Shown: positions 52,055 to 61,527, counted from the first letter of the stretch. The stretch: 64,000 bases of DNA from Kribbella flavida DSM 17836 (GCF_000024345.1 NC_013729.1:1860001-1924000), one strand, 5' to 3'. The notes: generated by a model from the letters alone, not told the origin. Numbers and translations: made by a program.

Positions 52055-53622
52055 TGAGGATTTCCGCCGTACTCGCTGTCACCACCGGACTGTTGGCCGC
52101 CACGCTGGCACCGGCCGAGGCGGCTGCCGCCCGGCCCGGCAGCCTGGCGAACACGGGCTTCGAGCAAGGACTGAACGGCTGGACCGTCTCCGGCACCGCC
52201 GGTACGGCGAAGATCGAGACCGAGGGGAGGACCGGCAGTCGGCTGACCCACTGGGCAGCGGCACCGTACCGAGTGACCACACGGCAGACCGTCGAACTAC
52301 CCAGCCGCGGCTGGTGGACCGTCAGTTCCTGGGGCATCTCCGGCGGAGAGCTCAACAGCTCGCGGTTGTCGGTCAGCGGATGTGGCGCGACCGTCTCGAC
52401 CGTGGTCCCGGCGACCGATGCGTGGGTCCGTTCGGCCGTCTCCGTGTACGCCGGGGGCCGCAAGCGCTGCACGGTCACGCTGACAACCGCCGGTCCTGGG
52501 GGGACCTGGGCCAGCTTCGACGACGTCGCGGTCGCACCGGGCCGGGTCGCGCGCACGATCCGCGGCGGCGACCTGTCCGGGCTGGCGAAGAACGAGGACT
52601 TCGGGGCGACGTACCGGTCGGCCGACGGCAAGCCTGGTGACGCCGTGCAGATTCTCGCCCGGTCGGGCATGAACCTGGGCCGGCTGAAGGTCTGGGTCGA
52701 TCCGGCCGACGGGTACAACGACAAGGCCCACGTGGTCGCCACCGCCAAGCGCATCAAGGCCGCGGGCATGAAGCTGCTGGTCGACTTCCACTACTCCGAC
52801 CGCTGGACCGATCCCGGCGCGCAGGGAATTCCGGCGGCCTGGAAGGACATGACGCCCGAGCAGCTCGCCGGAGCCGTTCACCGGCACACGCGGGACGTGC
52901 TGACCGCGCTGAAGGCGGCCGGCGCCACCGCCGACCTGGTGCAGGTGGGCAACGAGATCAACCCGGGCATGCTGTGGCCCTGGGGACAGACCTGGGACGT
53001 CGACCCCGACGACGGCGTACCGGGAGCGCAGTGGGACAACCTCGCGTCGTTCCTGACCGCGGGCGCCCGGGCGGTCAAGGAGGTCGACCCGCGGACCCAG
53101 GTGCTGCTGCACCTGACGAACATCAACAACGGCATCGGCTCGCTGACCTGGTGGTTCGACGAGGTGGTCGCGCGCAAGGTGCCGTTCGACCTGATCGGCC
53201 TGTCGTACTACGGCTACTGGCACGGCACGCTGGCGGACCTGCAGAACGCGGTCACGACGTTGTCCGCGCGCTACGACAAGGACGTGCTGAACGTGGAGAC
53301 GGCGTACCCGTTCACGCTCGCCGACGACAGCCCGGCGTGGGAGAACGTGATCGACCTGCCGAGCGAGCTGGTCGCGGGCTACCCGGCGACGCCGGCCGGG
53401 CAGGCGGCGCAGTTCCGGGCGGTCCAGGACGCGGTCGCGTCGGCCGAGGGCGGTCGCGGCATCGGCACGGTCTACTGGGAGCCGGCCTGGACGGCGGTCG
53501 CGGGTGCGGGCTGGGACCCGGCCGACCCGGCCGCCGGCAACGCCTGGGAGAACCAGGCCGTCTTCGACTTCTCCGGCCGGCTGCTCCCGGCGGCTCGCCA
53601 CTTCGCCCCCGACCCGCGCTGA
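52054..53622 (+). CDS. ganB: secreted GH53 endo-beta-1,4-galactanase with N-terminal beta-sandwich module
   Basis: 522 residues from ATG 52054, overlapping the GH42 stop. Signal peptide (MRISAVLAVTTGLLAATLAP, cleavage near residue 25). Residues about 30-165 form a CBM61-like or CBM-type beta-sandwich (LANTGFEQGLNGWTVSG, SFDDVAVAPG), common at the N-terminus of GH53 enzymes and likely to bind galactan. The catalytic GH53 barrel has GGDLSGLAKNEDFG, LVDFHYSDRWTDPG, acid/base Glu301 (VGNEINPG) and nucleophile Glu415 (NVETAYPF). Cuts pectic beta-1,4-galactan or arabinogalactan outside the cell for the GanS-type importer. Confidence 0.93.
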   Translation: MRISAVLAVTTGLLAATLAPAEAAAARPGSLANTGFEQGLNGWTVSGTAGTAKIETEGRTGSRLTHWAAAPYRVTTRQTVELPSRGWWTVSSWGISGGELNSSRLSVSGCGATVSTVVPATDAWVRSAVSVYAGGRKRCTVTLTTAGPGGTWASFDDVAVAPGRVARTIRGGDLSGLAKNEDFGATYRSADGKPGDAVQILARSGMNLGRLKVWVDPADGYNDKAHVVATAKRIKAAGMKLLVDFHYSDRWTDPGAQGIPAAWKDMTPEQLAGAVHRHTRDVLTALKAAGATADLVQVGNEINPGMLWPWGQTWDVDPDDGVPGAQWDNLASFLTAGARAVKEVDPRTQVLLHLTNINNGIGSLTWWFDEVVARKVPFDLIGLSYYGYWHGTLADLQNAVTTLSARYDKDVLNVETAYPFTLADDSPAWENVIDLPSELVAGYPATPAGQAAQFRAVQDAVASAEGGRGIGTVYWEPAWTAVAGAGWDPADPAAGNAWENQAVFDFSGRLLPAARHFAPDPR

Positions 53623-53628
53623 CGACCG

Positions 53629-53671
53629 CACCCCCTGACCAGGACTTCCGGCGGGTCCTGGTCAGGGGGTG
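53629..53671 (+). terminator. perfect 17-bp stem terminator after the GH53 gene
   Basis: Arms CACCCCCTGACCAGGAC (53629-53645) and GTCCTGGTCAGGGGGTG (53655-53671) pair exactly around a 9-base loop, 7 bp past the stop. It closes the gan operon ahead of the alditol oxidase gene. Confidence 0.85.
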
Positions 53672-53739
53672 GACCGCGGGGTGGGCACTGCGCCGCAGTG
53701 TGGAAGGCTCAGAGGGCACCCGGCGGCGACGGAGGAAGC

Positions 53740-54972
53740 ATGAAGAACTGGGCGGGCAACATCACCTTCTCGGCGGCGGAGCTGCACCGGCCGCGTTCGG
53801 TGGACGAGCTGGCGGAGCTGGTCGGCCGCAGCGAGCACGTCCGGGTGCTCGGCACTGGGCACTCGTTCAACCGGATCGCCGACACCACCGGCACGCTGGT
53901 CTCGGTGGCCGACCTGCCCAAGGTGATCGAGATCGCGCCCGACCGGCGGACGGTCCGGGTGTCCGGCGGGCTGCGGTACGGCGAGGTGACGGCGGCGCTG
54001 CAGGCCGACGGCCTGGCCCTGCACAACCTCGGGTCGCTGCCGCACATCTCGGTCGCCGGCGCCTGCTCGACCGGGACGCACGGATCCGGCGACAGCAACG
54101 GCACGCTGGCCTCGGCCGCGACCGGGATCGAGTTCGTCGCCGCCGACGGTTCACTGGTCACGCTGGACCGCCGGCACCCGGACTTCGCCGGCGCGGTCGT
54201 CGCGCTCGGCGCTCTCGGCGTCACCACCCATCTCACGCTCGCGGTCGAACCGGCGTACGAGATCAGCCAGGTCGTGTACGACGGCCTGCCGGTCGAGCGG
54301 CTCGGCACCGACTTCGACACGGTCTTCGGCAGCGCCTACAGCGTCAGCGCGTTCACCGACTGGGCCGATCCCGAGGTGATGGTCTGGCGCAAGGCGCAGC
54401 AGATCACGCTCGAGCCGGAGTGGCTGGGCGCGCGACTCGCCGACGGCCCGCGGCACCCGATCAAGGCGATGCCCGCCGACTTCGCCACCGAGCAGGGCGG
54501 CGTGCCCGGCCCGTGGAACGCGCGGCTGCCGCACTTCCGGCTGGAGTTCACGCCGTCGAACGGGGAGGAACTGCAGTCGGAGTACTTCCTGCCCCGCGAG
54601 CAGGCGGCCGCCGGCGTCGAGCGGATGCGCTCGCTCGGCGACAAGCTGGCAGCCGTCGTGCAGGTCTCCGAGGTCCGCACGATCGCCGCCGACAGGCTCT
54701 GGCTCAGCCCGAGCCAAGGCCGCGCCACCGTCGCTTTCCACTTCACCTGGATCCAGGACGAAACCGCGGTGCGCCCGGTCGTGGAAGCGATCGAGGACGC
54801 GCTGCTCCCGCTCGGCGCCCGCCCGCACTGGGGCAAGGTCTTCGCCGCCGACGCGGCCACCTTGCGCGCGTGCTACCCGCTGGTCCCCGACTTCACCACG
54901 CTGGCCGGCCGCCTCGACCCGACGGGCAAGTTCCGCAACGACTACCTGAACACCTACCTGCCGGCCCCCTGA
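53740..54972 (+). CDS. alditol oxidase (AldO-like FAD enzyme)
   Basis: 410 residues from ATG 53740 with GGAGGAAGC upstream. FAD domain motif VLGTGHSFNRIADT; His41 is the expected covalent-FAD residue (AldO of Streptomyces uses the matching His46). Further marks are NLGSLPHISVAGACSTGTHGSG, VTLDRRHPDF and LSPSQGRATVAFHFTW, then WGKVF and a C-terminal DPTGKFRNDYL. It oxidises polyols such as xylitol or sorbitol at C1 with O2, forming H2O2. It lies between two polysaccharide loci but has its own promoter region and no clear operon partner. Confidence 0.93.
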   Translation: MKNWAGNITFSAAELHRPRSVDELAELVGRSEHVRVLGTGHSFNRIADTTGTLVSVADLPKVIEIAPDRRTVRVSGGLRYGEVTAALQADGLALHNLGSLPHISVAGACSTGTHGSGDSNGTLASAATGIEFVAADGSLVTLDRRHPDFAGAVVALGALGVTTHLTLAVEPAYEISQVVYDGLPVERLGTDFDTVFGSAYSVSAFTDWADPEVMVWRKAQQITLEPEWLGARLADGPRHPIKAMPADFATEQGGVPGPWNARLPHFRLEFTPSNGEELQSEYFLPREQAAAGVERMRSLGDKLAAVVQVSEVRTIAADRLWLSPSQGRATVAFHFTWIQDETAVRPVVEAIEDALLPLGARPHWGKVFAADAATLRACYPLVPDFTTLAGRLDPTGKFRNDYLNTYLPAP

Positions 54973-54982
54973 GCACAACCCA

Positions 54983-55041
54983 TTGACGGCGCCGGAGTCG
55001 TCGCCTACGTTTTGTCGAAACGCTTCGACGAAGCGTTTCGA
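54983..55041 (+). promoter_or_regulatory. promoter with 27-bp perfect palindrome for the xyloside operon
   Basis: TTGACG (54983-54988), 17 bp, TACGTT (55006-55011) form the promoter. A perfect inverted repeat with 12-bp arms (TCGAAACGCTTC, 55015-55026; GAAGCGTTTCGA, 55030-55041) and a 3-bp centre follows at the start of transcription. Each arm is itself close to a LacI half-site palindrome with a central CG, so two dimers may bind. Likely target of the LacI protein that starts at 55063. Confidence 0.8.
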
Positions 55042-55062
55042 TGATTCGGTCGGAGGTGGCGG

Positions 55063-56118
55063 GTGGCGACGATGACCGACGTGGCGCGCCGGGCCGGGGT
55101 GTCGGTCAGCACGGTGTCCTACGTGCTCACCGGGACCAGGCCGATCTCCGCCGCGACGCGGGACCGGGTGCTCGAGGCGATGGCCGAGCTCGGGTACCAG
55201 CCGAACGCGCTGGCCCGCGGGCTGGCCAGCCGGCGGAGCAACATCGTCGGCCTGCTGCTGCCGCTCACCGGGCGAGGACTGGGCGCGACCGAGACCGCGT
55301 TCGTCACCGGCGCGACCGAGGCGGCGCGCAAGGCCGGGTACCACCTGATGCTGTGCCCGGTCGGCGCCGAGGACACCGACGAGCTGCGCGCGCTCGCCAC
55401 CCAGCGCCTGCTCGACGGCTTCCTGGTGATGGAGGTCGGGCTGACCGACCAGCGCGTTGACCTGCTCCGCACGCTGGACACCCCGTTCGTGCTGATCGGC
55501 CGCACCGCCGACACCGGTGGGCTGGCCTGCGTCGACATCGACTTCGAGCAGACCGTCGACGACGCGGTCGCCCACCTGGTCGGGCTCGGCCACGAGACGA
55601 TTGCCTACGTCAACCATTCCGGTGCCAGCCTGGCCGGTGGCTACGGCCCGGCGAAGCGGACCGAGGAAGCCTTCGAGGCGGCGCTGGAACGGCACGGCGT
55701 GACCGGCGTGATGGTGCCGACCGAGGACACCGCCAGCGGCGGCCGGGCGGCGATCCGGCAGGCCCGCGAGCGCTGCCCGGACCTGACCGGCGTCCTGGTG
55801 ATGAACGAGAACGCCGCCCTGGGCATTCTCGCCGACCTGCGAGAGTCGGGGCTGGAGGTGCCGTTCGACGTCTCGCTGGTCTCGATGGTGACGTCCGAGG
55901 TGGTCGCCGACCTGGCCAGCCCTCCGCTGACCGCGATGACGTCACCCGGAACGGCGCTCGGCGCGGCCGCGACCCGGGTGCTGCTGGACCGGCTGGCCGG
56001 CGACGGTGTCGCCGGCGACCCGACGTACACCGAACTCGTGCCCTGCGTGCTGGACGTCCGGGGGACCAGCGCACGGGCCCGACGCAGGACCAACACGGCG
56101 GCCTCGCGCCGTCGTTGA
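55063..56118 (+). CDS. LacI-family regulator of the xyloside operon
   Basis: 351 residues from GTG 55063. HTH TMTDVARRAGVSVSTVSYVL, hinge YQPNALARGLASRR, then the sugar domain (IVGLLLPLTG, DGFLVMEVG, PFVLIGRTADTGG, IAYVNHSG, VLVMNENAALGIL, SLVSMVTSE). The variant MVTSEV in place of the common FDD motif is typical of a subgroup of sugar regulators. It is the first gene of the operon and lies behind the palindrome, which means autoregulation and control of all genes after it. Confidence 0.92.
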   Translation: MATMTDVARRAGVSVSTVSYVLTGTRPISAATRDRVLEAMAELGYQPNALARGLASRRSNIVGLLLPLTGRGLGATETAFVTGATEAARKAGYHLMLCPVGAEDTDELRALATQRLLDGFLVMEVGLTDQRVDLLRTLDTPFVLIGRTADTGGLACVDIDFEQTVDDAVAHLVGLGHETIAYVNHSGASLAGGYGPAKRTEEAFEAALERHGVTGVMVPTEDTASGGRAAIRQARERCPDLTGVLVMNENAALGILADLRESGLEVPFDVSLVSMVTSEVVADLASPPLTAMTSPGTALGAAATRVLLDRLAGDGVAGDPTYTELVPCVLDVRGTSARARRRTNTAASRRR

Positions 56119-56194
56119 GAGGTGTCCGCCGCCGCGCTGCAACGCGACGACGGACCGAGGAACCACCGGACACATCCGTCGAAGGAGTACACCC

Positions 56195-57505
56195 ATGCGG
56201 TCTCCCCGCACCATGATCTCAATCGGGGCGGCGCTCGTGTCGCTCGCCCTGGTGCTCGCCGGTTGCGGCGGGCAGGACGACGACGCCGCGCAGAGCGGTA
56301 CCGGCACCTTCAAGCTCTGGCACTACGAGAGCGCGAACGGTGCCATGGGCAAGGCCTGGGACAAGGCGATCGAGGTCTTCAAGGCCGAGCACCCGGGCGT
56401 CACGGTCGAGTTCGAGCGCAAGGCGTTCGAGCAGATCCAGCAGAACGCGTCGATGATCCTGGCCTCCGACCAGGCCCCGGACCTGATGGAGTACAACAAG
56501 GGCAACGCGACGGCCGGCCTGCTGTCGTCGAAGGGCCTGCTCACCGACCTGAGCGACGAGGTGACCGGTCGCGGCTGGGACAAGCTGCTCAGCCCCAGCC
56601 TGCAGACCACCGCCCGGTACGACGAGAAGGGCGTGATGGGGTCGGGCAGCTGGTTCGGCGTACCGAACTACGGCGAGTACGTGATGGTCTACTACAACAA
56701 GGACCTGTTCCAGCAGCACGGCGTCGCGGTGCCGAAGACGCTGGACGAGCTGACCAAGGCGATGGACACCTTCGTCGCGAAGAAGATCACGCCGCTCGGC
56801 ATGGCCGGCGCGGAGTACCCGGCCGGGCAGCTGTACTACCAGCTCGCGCTGTCCAAGGCGGACCGGTCGTTCGTCGACAACTACCAGCTCTACAAGGGTC
56901 CGGTGAGCTTCGACGCCGACCCGCTGAAGTACGGCGCGGAGACGTTCCGCCAGTGGGTGGACAAGGGCTACGTCTCCCAGCGGTCGGCCAGCCTGAAGGC
57001 CGAGGACATGGGCACCGCCTTCATCGCCGGCAAGACGCCGATGATCGTCAGCGGCTCGTGGTGGTACGGGCGGTTCAGCAGTGAGATCAAGAAGTTCCAG
57101 TGGGGCACGTTCCTGTTCCCGGGCAACAAGCTGAACGCCGGCTCGTCGGGCAACCTGTGGGTGGTGCCGGAGCAGTCGAAGAACAAGAAGCTGGCCTACG
57201 ACTTCATCGACATCACCATGCGGCCGGAGATCCAGACGATTCTCGGCAACAACGGCGGCGTGCCGGTGAACGCGGACCTGGCCAAGGTGACGGACCTGAA
57301 GAACAAGGAGCTGATCGCGAACTTCGCCGCGATCACCGCCGCCGACGGGCTGGCCTTCTACCCGGACTGGCCGGTGCCGGGGTACTACGACGTGCTGGTG
57401 GCCGGCGGGCAGTCGCTGATCAACGGGTCGAAGAACCCGCAGCAGGTGCTGACCGAGCTGGGCAAGGCCTACGAGCAGGGCGTGTCAGAGATCGAGAACG
57501 GCTGA
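56195..57505 (+). CDS. sugar ABC substrate-binding lipoprotein
   Basis: 436 residues from ATG 56195 (GAAGGAG 7 bases upstream). Lipobox LAGC near residue 24. CUT1-type binding protein: FKLWHYESANGAMGKAWDKAIE, APDLMEYNKGNA, FGVPNYGEYVMVYYNKDLF, and many aromatics (SGSWWYGRF, FYPDWPVPGYYDVL) for oligosaccharide stacking. Set between a LacI regulator and two permeases with a GH31 alpha-xylosidase at the end, so the ligand is likely an alpha-xyloside-containing oligosaccharide. Confidence 0.92.
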   Translation: MRSPRTMISIGAALVSLALVLAGCGGQDDDAAQSGTGTFKLWHYESANGAMGKAWDKAIEVFKAEHPGVTVEFERKAFEQIQQNASMILASDQAPDLMEYNKGNATAGLLSSKGLLTDLSDEVTGRGWDKLLSPSLQTTARYDEKGVMGSGSWFGVPNYGEYVMVYYNKDLFQQHGVAVPKTLDELTKAMDTFVAKKITPLGMAGAEYPAGQLYYQLALSKADRSFVDNYQLYKGPVSFDADPLKYGAETFRQWVDKGYVSQRSASLKAEDMGTAFIAGKTPMIVSGSWWYGRFSSEIKKFQWGTFLFPGNKLNAGSSGNLWVVPEQSKNKKLAYDFIDITMRPEIQTILGNNGGVPVNADLAKVTDLKNKELIANFAAITAADGLAFYPDWPVPGYYDVLVAGGQSLINGSKNPQQVLTELGKAYEQGVSEIENG

Positions 57506-57508
57506 CCG

Positions 57509-58417
57509 ATGCCGTCCTCCACCCTCTCCCGGGTGCAGGCGCGGCCGAGCAGGGGGTACTGGTGGTACCTCCTGCCCGGCGCGATCGCCTTCACCGTCGT
57601 GGTCGCGGTGCCGTTCGCCGCGAACATCTACCTGTCCCTGACCAAGTGGTCCGGCATCGGCGATCCCCGGTTCGTCGGGCTGGACAACTACACCCGGCTG
57701 CTGCACGACGAGGTGTTCTGGACGTCGTTCCGCAACACCGCGGCGATGGTGATCGCGATGGTGGTGGTGCCGACGCTGGCCGGGCTGGTGCTGGCGGCCA
57801 CCCTGTTCGACGTGATCGGCCGCCGGTTCGGGCCGAAGGCGGCGTCGTTCCTGCGGGCCACCTTCTACCTGCCGCAGGTGCTGCCGGTGGTCGTCGCGGG
57901 CATCCTGTGGGGCTGGCTGCTGCGGCCCGACGGCGCGGTCAACGCGTTCGCCGAGGCGATCGGCCTCGGCGCGCACGACTGGCTGGGTGACCCGGGCACC
58001 GCGTTGCCGATGGTGATGCTGGTGATGATCTGGGTCCAGATCGGCTACCCGGTCGTGATCTTCATGGCCGCGCTGCAACGGGTCGACCCGGACCTGTACG
58101 AGGCGGCCGAGATCGACGGCGCGAGCTGGTGGCACCGGTTCACCGCGATCACGCTGCCGCAGATCCGGCCGGAGACGTTCGTGGTCACGCTGACCTGCAC
58201 GATCGCCGCGCTCAAGGTGTTCGGCCCGGTCTGGGCGCTCACCCGGGGCGGCCCGAACAACGCGACCACGGTGCCGTCGTACTTCGCCTACAACGCGTTC
58301 TTCAACAAGCTGCAGGTCGGCTACGGCGCGGCCGTGGCGACCGCGCTCACGCTGCTGATCGTTGCCATCAGCATCGGATTTCTGAAGGCCCAGGGCCGGG
58401 TCGAGGAGGCCTCATGA
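57509..58417 (+). CDS. sugar ABC permease, MalF-type
   Basis: 302 residues from ATG 57509, three bases after the binding-protein stop. Helices from YWWYLLPGAIAFTVVVAVPF on; EAA loop EAAEIDGASWWHRFTAITLPQIRPE. Forms the channel with the MalG-type partner, whose start overlaps its stop (ATGA). The ATPase is expected to be a shared MsiK-type protein encoded elsewhere. Confidence 0.92.
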   Translation: MPSSTLSRVQARPSRGYWWYLLPGAIAFTVVVAVPFAANIYLSLTKWSGIGDPRFVGLDNYTRLLHDEVFWTSFRNTAAMVIAMVVVPTLAGLVLAATLFDVIGRRFGPKAASFLRATFYLPQVLPVVVAGILWGWLLRPDGAVNAFAEAIGLGAHDWLGDPGTALPMVMLVMIWVQIGYPVVIFMAALQRVDPDLYEAAEIDGASWWHRFTAITLPQIRPETFVVTLTCTIAALKVFGPVWALTRGGPNNATTVPSYFAYNAFFNKLQVGYGAAVATALTLLIVAISIGFLKAQGRVEEAS

Positions 58418-59292
58418 GCACGCTGACGCTGGGCAGGACCCGGGCGGCACGGCGTGACCCCGACCGGTACAAGCAAGGCGCGGCGCGGTGGGTGGTGCTC
58501 GTGCTGGTGGCGTTCACCGCCGCGCTGGTGCTGGTGCCGTTCGCGGTGATGCTGATGAACGCGTTCAAGTCGCCCGCCGACTACTCCGGCAACGGGCCGC
58601 TGAGCTGGCCGGAGTCGTTCCAGCTGGACGGGTTGCGGACGTACTGGCAGCAGGTGCGGTTCGAGGGCAAGCTGCTGAACTCGATCGTGATCTCCGGCGC
58701 GGTCGCGGTGCTCGGCGTCGTGCTGTCGCTGCTGAACGCCTACGCGCTCGGCATCGGGCGGGTCCGCGGCCGGCTGTGGATCGTGGCCGCCTTCCTGCTG
58801 GCGAACATGATCCCCCAGGAGGCGCTGGTCTACCCGCTGTACGCGATGGCCAAGGCGACCGGCCTCTACAACAGCCGGCTCAGCGTGATCATCATCTTCA
58901 CCGTCATCCAGAGCGCGTTCGGCACCTACCTGCTCGCCTCGGTGCTCGGCACCTTTCCCAAGGCGCTGCTCGAAGCCGCTGCGCTCGACGGCGCCGGCCG
59001 GTGGACGACGCTGTGGCGGGTGGTCGTACCGACCGTCCGGCCGACGCTCTCGGTGCTGCTGATCTTCTTCTTCATCTGGACCTGGAACGAGTTCTTCATC
59101 CCCCTGGTGATGCTCGTCGACAACAGCACCCAGACCGTGCCGCTCGCGCTCGCGTCCCTGCAGGGCGACCGGCTGATGGACGCGACCACCACGAACGCCG
59201 GCGCGCTGATCAGCCTGCTCCCGACGGTCGTGTTCTTCCTGATCTTCCAGCGCACGCTGACCCGTGGTGTCACCGTCGGCGCGGTCAAGTAG
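58414..59292 (+). CDS. sugar ABC permease, MalG-type
   Basis: 292 residues from ATG 58414. Six helices starting at WVVLVLVAFTAALVLVPFAV; EAA loop EAAALDGAGRWTTLWRVVVPTVRPT. The short gap to GH31 (11 bp) keeps that gene in the operon. Confidence 0.92.
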   Translation: MSTLTLGRTRAARRDPDRYKQGAARWVVLVLVAFTAALVLVPFAVMLMNAFKSPADYSGNGPLSWPESFQLDGLRTYWQQVRFEGKLLNSIVISGAVAVLGVVLSLLNAYALGIGRVRGRLWIVAAFLLANMIPQEALVYPLYAMAKATGLYNSRLSVIIIFTVIQSAFGTYLLASVLGTFPKALLEAAALDGAGRWTTLWRVVVPTVRPTLSVLLIFFFIWTWNEFFIPLVMLVDNSTQTVPLALASLQGDRLMDATTTNAGALISLLPTVVFFLIFQRTLTRGVTVGAVK

Positions 59293-59303
59293 AGAGGCAC
59301 TCC

Positions 59304-61526
59304 ATGAAGTTCACAGACGGCTACTGGCAGCTGCGGCCGGGGCTGACGCGGCTGCGCCCGGCGGCGGTGGAGAGCGTCGAGGCCACCGACCGGACCCTGG
59401 TCGCCTACGCCCCCGCCAAGCAGATCGTCGGTCGAGGCGACACGCTGAACCAGCCGTTGTTCACGGTCACGCTCAGCTCGCCCGCGGCCGACGTGATCGG
59501 CGTACGGATCGAGCACCACAGCGGCGGACTGCCGCCCCGGCCGGCGTTCGCGCTGGCGGCCGACGAGGATCACCCGGTCAAGGTCGAGGTCGACGAGCAG
59601 ACGGCGCGGCTGACCAGTGGCGACCTCACCGCCGTGCTCAGGCTCGACGGCCCGTGGGACCTGCGCTTCGAGCGGGACGGCCGGCCGCTGACCGACTCCG
59701 GTGCCCGCAGCATCGGGCTGATCACCGACCAGCAGGGCCGGCAGTACCTGCACGAGCAACTGGCTCTCGGGGTCGGCGAGACGGTCTACGGTCTGGGCGA
59801 GCGGTTCGGCCCGCTGGTGAAGAACGGCCAGGTGGTCGACATCTGGAACGCCGACGGCGGAACGTCCAGCGAGCAGGCGTACAAGAACGTGCCGTTCTAC
59901 CTGAGCAGCGCCGGGTACGGCGTCCTGGTGGACACGCCGGCGCGGGTGTCCTTCGAGGTGGGTTCGGAGGTGGTCTCCCGCAACCAGTTCAGCGTCGAGG
60001 GGCAGGAGCTGAGCTACTACGTTTTCGGCGGCCCGGCGCCGAAGGACGTGCTGCGCCGCTACACCGCGCTGACCGGGCGGCCGGCTCGGGTCCCGGCCTG
60101 GTCGATGGGGTTGTGGCTGTCCACGTCGTTCACCACCGACTACACCGAGGCGACGACGAGCAGCTTCGTCGAAGGCATGGCGGCACGCGACCTGCCGCTC
60201 AGTGTCTTCCACTTCGACTGCTTCTGGATGCGGCAGTTCCACTGGTGCGACTTCCTCTGGGACCCGGTGGCCTTCCCGGACCCGGCCGGCATGCTGCGCC
60301 GGCTGAAGGAACGCGGCCTGCGGGTGAGCCTGTGGATCAACCCGTACATCGCGCAGCGGTCGGTGCTGTTCGAGCAGGGCCGCCGGCTGGGCTACCTGCT
60401 GAAACGCCCCGACGGCTCGGTCTGGCAGTGGGACATGTGGCAGGCCGGGATGGCGATCGTGGACTTCACCAATCCGGCGGCGACCGCCTGGTTCCGGTCC
60501 AAGCTGCAGGCGCTGCTCGACCTCGGCGTGGACTGCTTCAAGACCGACTTCGGTGAGCGGATCCCGGCCGAGGACGTGGTGTGGTTCGACGGCTCGGACC
60601 CGGGCCGGATGCACAACTACTACCCGCACCTGTACAACAAGGCCGTCTTCGACCTGCTGACCGAGCAGCGGGGCGAGGGCGACGCGGTGCTGTTCGCCCG
60701 GTCCGCCACCGTCGGCGGGCAGCAGTTCCCGGTGCACTGGGGTGGCGACTGCGAGTCGACGTTCGAGGCGATGGCCGAGTCGTTGCGTGGCGGGCTGTCG
60801 CTGGCGGCGTCCGGCTTCGGCTACTGGAGTCACGACATCGGCGGCTTCGAGGGCACGCCGGACGCCGCCGTCTTCAAGCGGTGGGTGCCGTTCGGCCTGC
60901 TCTCGTCGCACTCCCGCCTGCACGGCTCCGGCTCGTACCGGGTGCCGTGGGCCTTCGACGAGGAGGCCGTCGAGGTCCTGCGGAAGTTCACCAAGCTCAA
61001 GCTGTCGCTGATGCCCTACCTGGCGGCGGTCGCCGAGCAAGCCCACACCGCCGGTACGCCGATGATGCGGCCGATGGTGCTGGAGTTCCCGGCCGATCCG
61101 GGAGTCGCCTACCTGGAACGGCAGTACATGCTCGGACCGGACCTGCTGGTGGCGCCGGTGATGAGCACGGACGGGGAAGTCCGCTTCTACCTCCCGGAAG
61201 GCACCTGGACGCAGCTGCTGACCGGCGAACGACTGGCCGGGAGCCGCTGGGTCACCCAGACACACGGCTTCGACAGTCTGCCGGTGCTGGTGCGGGAAGG
61301 CGCTGTGATCGCGGTCGGCGCCGTGGACGATCGCCCGGACTACGACTGGGCCGACGGCGTCGAACTGCGCTGGTTCGCCCCGTCCGAGGGGCAGTCCCGG
61401 CGGGTTCGCCTGCCCGGGCCGGACGGGGAGACGGCCGCCACCATCGAGCTCACCCTGGCCGACGGCGAACCGGTCGCCCGGGTGCTCGAGGGCACCTGCG
61501 ACCGGTACACCGTCACCGTCGTCTAG
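59304..61526 (+). CDS. yicI: GH31 alpha-xylosidase (YicI-like)
   Basis: 740 residues from ATG 59304. No signal peptide, so it is intracellular. The catalytic barrel carries the nucleophile Asp415 (FKTDFGERIP) and the acid/base Asp482 (HWGGDCEST), the same spacing as in E. coli YicI (416 and 482). WSMGLWLSTSF and FHFDCFWMRQFHWCDF (substrate pocket), SHDIGGFEG and the N-terminal beta-sandwich (LNQPLFTVTLSS) also agree. Removes alpha-1,6-linked xylose from non-reducing ends, for instance isoprimeverose from xyloglucan; activity on other alpha-glycosides is possible. Last gene of the LacI/ABC operon. Confidence 0.93.
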   Translation: MKFTDGYWQLRPGLTRLRPAAVESVEATDRTLVAYAPAKQIVGRGDTLNQPLFTVTLSSPAADVIGVRIEHHSGGLPPRPAFALAADEDHPVKVEVDEQTARLTSGDLTAVLRLDGPWDLRFERDGRPLTDSGARSIGLITDQQGRQYLHEQLALGVGETVYGLGERFGPLVKNGQVVDIWNADGGTSSEQAYKNVPFYLSSAGYGVLVDTPARVSFEVGSEVVSRNQFSVEGQELSYYVFGGPAPKDVLRRYTALTGRPARVPAWSMGLWLSTSFTTDYTEATTSSFVEGMAARDLPLSVFHFDCFWMRQFHWCDFLWDPVAFPDPAGMLRRLKERGLRVSLWINPYIAQRSVLFEQGRRLGYLLKRPDGSVWQWDMWQAGMAIVDFTNPAATAWFRSKLQALLDLGVDCFKTDFGERIPAEDVVWFDGSDPGRMHNYYPHLYNKAVFDLLTEQRGEGDAVLFARSATVGGQQFPVHWGGDCESTFEAMAESLRGGLSLAASGFGYWSHDIGGFEGTPDAAVFKRWVPFGLLSSHSRLHGSGSYRVPWAFDEEAVEVLRKFTKLKLSLMPYLAAVAEQAHTAGTPMMRPMVLEFPADPGVAYLERQYMLGPDLLVAPVMSTDGEVRFYLPEGTWTQLLTGERLAGSRWVTQTHGFDSLPVLVREGAVIAVGAVDDRPDYDWADGVELRWFAPSEGQSRRVRLPGPDGETAATIELTLADGEPVARVLEGTCDRYTVTVV

Positions 61527-61527
61527 A

